Assembly: GCA_019242465.1 (NCBI GenBank)
Contig: JAFAVL010000623.1
Span: forward strand, 1-8,064
DNA length: 8,064 nt
Origin: Chroococcidiopsidaceae cyanobacterium CP_BM_RX_35
Lineage (GTDB): Bacteria > Cyanobacteriota > Cyanobacteriia > Cyanobacteriales > Chroococcidiopsidaceae
Direction of reading: 5' to 3'
Under the pieces are notes generated by a model. It had not been told where the DNA came from and did no database searches. It worked only from the letters and a program-made list of their open reading frames with translations. Below are positions 5,692 through 8,064 of the stretch, piece after piece. Position numbers and translations under genes: made by a program. Each line of letters starts with the position of its first letter. Position 1 is the stretch's first letter.

Positions 5692-7458
5692 TCAGCCAAG
5701 GTTGTAATTTTGGCTTGCTAGCAACGCTTCCGCCGTTTTGCTATTTAAGGGTTTAGAGAAAAAATAACCTTGCCCAAATTTGCATTTGCATCTCTTGAGT
5801 TGGTCTACGTGCTGACGAGTCTCCACTCCTTCAGCAACCACTTCCATCTTCAAATTTTCGGCAAGCCCTATGATAGTACGAATAATTTCCATTTTGTCCA
5901 GGTCAGCACCTAAATCTAGGATGAAGGAGCGGTCAATTTTTAACGTATCAATGGGAAAGCGATGTAAATAACTTAAGGATGAGTAACCTGTACCAAAATC
6001 ATCTAGGGAAATCCGAATATCTAATGCTTGTAATTGTAAGAGCATAGCTGTTGCCACTTCTGCATTTTCCATGAGCACGCTTTCAGTAATCTCCAGCTTT
6101 AGGCTGTGGGCATTAAGCTGAGTTTCCTGAAGAATTTTTTTAATTTGCTCACTCAAATCAGGTTGTGCAAACTGTTTGCCAGATGTATTTACACTAATTG
6201 TCAAAGGTTCGGTGCCCGGAAATCTGAGTTGCCAAGCACGCATTTGACGGCAGGCTTCGCGCAAGACCCACCAGCCGAGTGAGACAATGAGTCCAGTTTC
6301 CTCCGCCAACGGAATAAAATCGGCCGGAGCAACCAAACCCCTATCTGGGTGCTGCCAACGCACAAGCGCCTCAAAGCCAGTTATCGTGCCACTCTCTAAC
6401 AACACAATCGGTTGGTAATCAAGTCGAAACTCTTTGCGTTCAATTGCCCGTCTCAGCTCGGTCTCTAGATGCAAGAGTGTTGACACCTGGGCATGCATAC
6501 TTGTGTCAAAGACCTCATAACGTGTTTGACCAAGACTAAGAGCTTTGGCACGATACATAGCAATGTCAGCGTCACGTAAGATATCCTCTGCGATCGCATA
6601 ATTGGTTGTACTCAGGGCAATGCCAATACTAGTGGTAATAAAAACTTCATGTCCTTTTAGGCAAAAAGGCAACATAAGTGCCTTTTGAATTCGGTCAGCT
6701 ACGACGATGGCATTGTTAATATCTTTGATATCCTCAAGCAGAATCACGAATTCATCTCCACCAATACGCGCAATTGTATCTTCGGGGCGGAGGCACTCCT
6801 TCAACCGACAAGCAACATCAATTAGTAGTTGATCTGCTTTGGCATGTCCAAGGCTATCGTTAATTGCCTTAAAGCGATCTATATCCAGAAACAGTAAGGC
6901 AAATAAGTAGTCCTGGTGCCTTTTTGAGTAGAGGAGTGATTGCTTTACCCGATCCATCAGCAAGGCTCGGTTTGGCAGGTTGGTAAGGGAATCGTGAAAG
7001 GCATTGTACAGCAGTTTCTCCTCAGCTCGCTTACGCTCACTGATTTCGTTTTGCAGGATAACGTTTGCCGCTTCTAATTGTGCCGGACTAGGCAAGGCTA
7101 GTGCCTTAGGTATTGATGGTACCAGCAACATAGCCGTAGACACAGAAATTATGGCAGTGATGACCTTAAAAAACCCTGATAGCCAATAGTTGGGATGCCA
7201 CAGCGTCCAAATCTCCATGACATGAGTTGTGCCACAAGCAATAATGAATGCTCCAAACAGCAGGAATATCCAGTCAAAAGGCACGTCTTTTCTCTTGCGA
7301 ACAAAGTAAACCAGCATCAGTGGAATTGAATAATAAGCCAGTGCAATTAGCGAATCTGAGACAACGTGTAGCCATAGCAAACCTGGTTTCCAGAGATAAC
7401 AATGCCCGTGAGGAATAAACTGTCCCGCGATCAGAAATTTGTTCACAAACTCCGCCAT
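5692..7458 (-). CDS. Ethylene-binding-domain GGDEF-EAL protein (c-di-GMP synthase/phosphodiesterase)
   Basis: A 588-residue inner-membrane protein. Three N-terminal helices (about 27-54, 63-83, 93-117) match the ETR1 ethylene-binding domain: SDSLIALAYYSIPL and FGAFIIACGTTH. D35, Y42, I45, P46, C75 and H79 align without gaps with ETR1 D25, Y32, I35, P36, C65 and H69; the Cys and His bind the copper(I) that holds ethylene. A short coiled coil (about 126-147, SERKRAEEK) leads to a GGDEF domain with intact RIGGDEF (231-237) and an RPED inhibitory site (224-227). The EAL domain has EAL (363-365), SVNTSG, LEITES, DDFGTGYSS, KIDRSF, VAEGVE and QGYFFSKP, so both c-di-GMP synthesis and hydrolysis look possible. 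The ATG at 7458 is chosen because AGGGAAGAGGA precedes it; a GTG at 7476 would put that purine run inside the gene. A MITE-like element ends 27 bp upstream of the ATG. A HIP1 site lies within. Confidence 0.93.
   Translation of the reverse strand: MAEFVNKFLIAGQFIPHGHCYLWKPGLLWLHVVSDSLIALAYYSIPLMLVYFVRKRKDVPFDWIFLLFGAFIIACGTTHVMEIWTLWHPNYWLSGFFKVITAIISVSTAMLLVPSIPKALALPSPAQLEAANVILQNEISERKRAEEKLLYNAFHDSLTNLPNRALLMDRVKQSLLYSKRHQDYLFALLFLDIDRFKAINDSLGHAKADQLLIDVACRLKECLRPEDTIARIGGDEFVILLEDIKDINNAIVVADRIQKALMLPFCLKGHEVFITTSIGIALSTTNYAIAEDILRDADIAMYRAKALSLGQTRYEVFDTSMHAQVSTLLHLETELRRAIERKEFRLDYQPIVLLESGTITGFEALVRWQHPDRGLVAPADFIPLAEETGLIVSLGWWVLREACRQMRAWQLRFPGTEPLTISVNTSGKQFAQPDLSEQIKKILQETQLNAHSLKLEITESVLMENAEVATAMLLQLQALDIRISLDDFGTGYSSLSYLHRFPIDTLKIDRSFILDLGADLDKMEIIRTIIGLAENLKMEVVAEGVETRQHVDQLKRCKCKFGQGYFFSKPLNSKTAEALLASQNYNLG
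6590..6597. repeat. HIP1 octamer GCGATCGC
   Basis: Third perfect HIP1 palindrome in the window, inside the GGDEF domain coding region. Confidence 0.9.
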
Positions 7459-7485
7459 GAAATCCTCTTCCCTCACATTATTTAT

Positions 7486-7766
7486 GGTTGTGTTGCAAAA
7501 ACCGGAGCAGCAAATGATGAGACAAGAGGCTGTTGGCTCCCATTTTCATGCTCAGATCCAACCTCTCCAAGCTACGAAGCCAAAGACGCTTTGCTTTTGG
7601 TCATTATTAGCCTGAGAGCTTCTCAACTCTAGTGTTTTTTACTACTTGAACTACCTGTTATCGTATCGCAAAATAAAAATACTACTAACTGTAGCTGCGC
7701 TCAACAAGCAACTTATGTGTCTCCAATAGCAAGCTATCGTGATGTATCTATTTTTGCAACATAGCC
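7486..7766. mobile_element. MITE-like element with IS6-like terminal inverted repeats (281 bp)
   Basis: The ends are 16-bp inverted repeats matching at 14 positions: GGTTGTGTTGCAAAAA reads inward from 7486, and GGCTATGTTGCAAAAA reads inward on the minus strand from 7766. The inner TGTTGCAAAAA is an 11-bp perfect match. The sequence resembles IS6-family ends (GG...TGTTGCAAA, as in IS26 and IS257). Outside the ends, TTATTTAT (7478-7485) and TTAATCAT (7767-7774) agree at 6 of 8 positions, fitting a decayed 8-bp target duplication, the length IS6 elements make. I see no transposase fragment inside, so it is either a non-autonomous element or a deeply deleted insertion sequence. It fills most of the region upstream of the ethylene-domain gene. 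I found no convincing promoter in it on the minus strand. Confidence 0.62.
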
Positions 7767-7856
7767 TTAATCATGCAGCTTCCCATCGGGCATAGTAGCA
7801 TTCTGCAATTTTACCCCTGTCATGTATGTCCCCAGACATATGTATTTTGGCGTAGT
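7767..7856. other. Gene-free segment with a small hairpin
   Basis: Between the MITE-like element and the partial gene at the right edge I see no coding potential. ATGTATGTC and GACATATGT at 7822-7843 can pair over 9 bp (two G-U) around a CCCA loop, 13 bp beyond the stop codon of the minus-strand gene. There is no U-run after it on that strand, so a terminator role is weakly supported. Confidence 0.35.
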
Positions 7857-8064
7857 TTACAACGCAAGTTGCAATAAAATTGATGCCAGCCCACCCAAAA
7901 AGTTAAGAAAATTTGACCCGTTTTTGGGTTTGAATGCAGGTGTTTGCACTTGCTGGATCAAGACTTGCGCTGTTTGGTAACCAGCTGGATTGCCTTGAGC
8001 TAAAAAGAGCCTTTGAGCTATTTGGGCATCCTGAATTGCTCCCGTTCGGTCTGATAGCTGGTAA
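7857..8064 (-). CDS. 3' end of an unrecognised gene, cut by the right edge
   Basis: The last 68 codons of a minus-strand reading frame, open to the window edge and ending in TAA at 7859-7857. No start codon is needed within the window because the gene continues beyond it. The peptide is Gln/Ala-rich and helical-looking: GAIQDAQIAQRLFLAQGNPAGYQ, AQVLIQQVQTPAF, then a short Lys/Asn/Gly linker and a hydrophobic C-terminus FLNFLGGLASILLQLAL. The uninterrupted frame and amphipathic composition are what a real gene would give, but I do not recognise the family. The last 17 residues could be a terminal membrane anchor or a buried helix. Confidence 0.6.
   Translation of the reverse strand, partial: YQLSDRTGAIQDAQIAQRLFLAQGNPAGYQTAQVLIQQVQTPAFKPKNGSNFLNFLGGLASILLQLAL

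Noticed and set aside
7402..7632. A 76-codon plus-strand reading frame crossing the start of the ethylene-domain gene
   Set aside because: It is antisense to the start of a clear gene, runs into the MITE-like element, and its peptide has no recognisable features.
7477..7640. A c-di-GMP (GEMM) riboswitch in front of the GGDEF-EAL gene
   Set aside because: I looked for the conserved GEMM core and paired arms on the minus strand and found only short 5-bp hairpins; the region is better explained by the MITE-like element.

Overview
The window looks like chromosomal DNA of a cyanobacterium, probably a filamentous or Chroococcidiopsis-like lineage. The evidence is three perfect HIP1 octamers (GCGATCGC at 549, 4927 and 6590), moderate GC content, a C/G-rich intergenic repeat of a type common in cyanobacterial genomes, a J-domain/pentapeptide-repeat protein and an ETR1-like ethylene-binding domain. 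The genus cannot be fixed from sequence alone.

Layout. (1) 1-627, +: 3' part of an amidohydrolase-superfamily deaminase, cut by the left edge. (2) 633-1007, -: a small, highly charged, probably disordered protein that converges on gene 1 with a 5-bp gap. (3) 1271-1963, +: J-domain plus pentapeptide-repeat protein, followed 14 bp later by a 146-aa protein resembling DUF3465 (1978-2418). (4) About 2420-2820: an AT-rich stretch with a long imperfect hairpin and a 70-aa hypothetical gene on the minus strand. (5) 2959-5642, +: a three-gene operon of an acyl-CoA-dehydrogenase-fold flavoprotein, a PIG-L/LmbE-type deacetylase and a NodS-like SAM methyltransferase. (6) 5692-7458, -: an ETR1-type three-helix ethylene-binding domain fused to GGDEF and EAL domains. 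(7) 7486-7766: a 281-bp MITE-like element with IS6-like ends lying directly in front of gene 6. (8) 7857-8064, -: the 3' end of an unrecognised gene running off the right edge; it has no start codon inside the window.

The most interesting part is the operon at 2959-5642. Its deacetylase could expose an amine on an N-acetyl sugar, the NodS-like enzyme could N-methylate that amine, and the ACAD-fold protein appears to lack the usual glutamate base, so it may be an amine or sugar oxidase/oxygenase rather than a beta-oxidation enzyme. Together they would form an amino-sugar or amino-glycolipid tailoring system; the functional chain is inference. The operon has two structural oddities. The first gene appears to start at ATT behind a perfect AGGAGG. 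A GC-rich hairpin repeat also seems to have been inserted exactly at the stop/start junction of the first and second genes, duplicating ATGA.

The second highlight is the ethylene-domain GGDEF-EAL protein. It retains every ETR1 copper/ethylene residue I can check and intact motifs for both making and degrading c-di-GMP. Its upstream region has been replaced by the MITE-like element.
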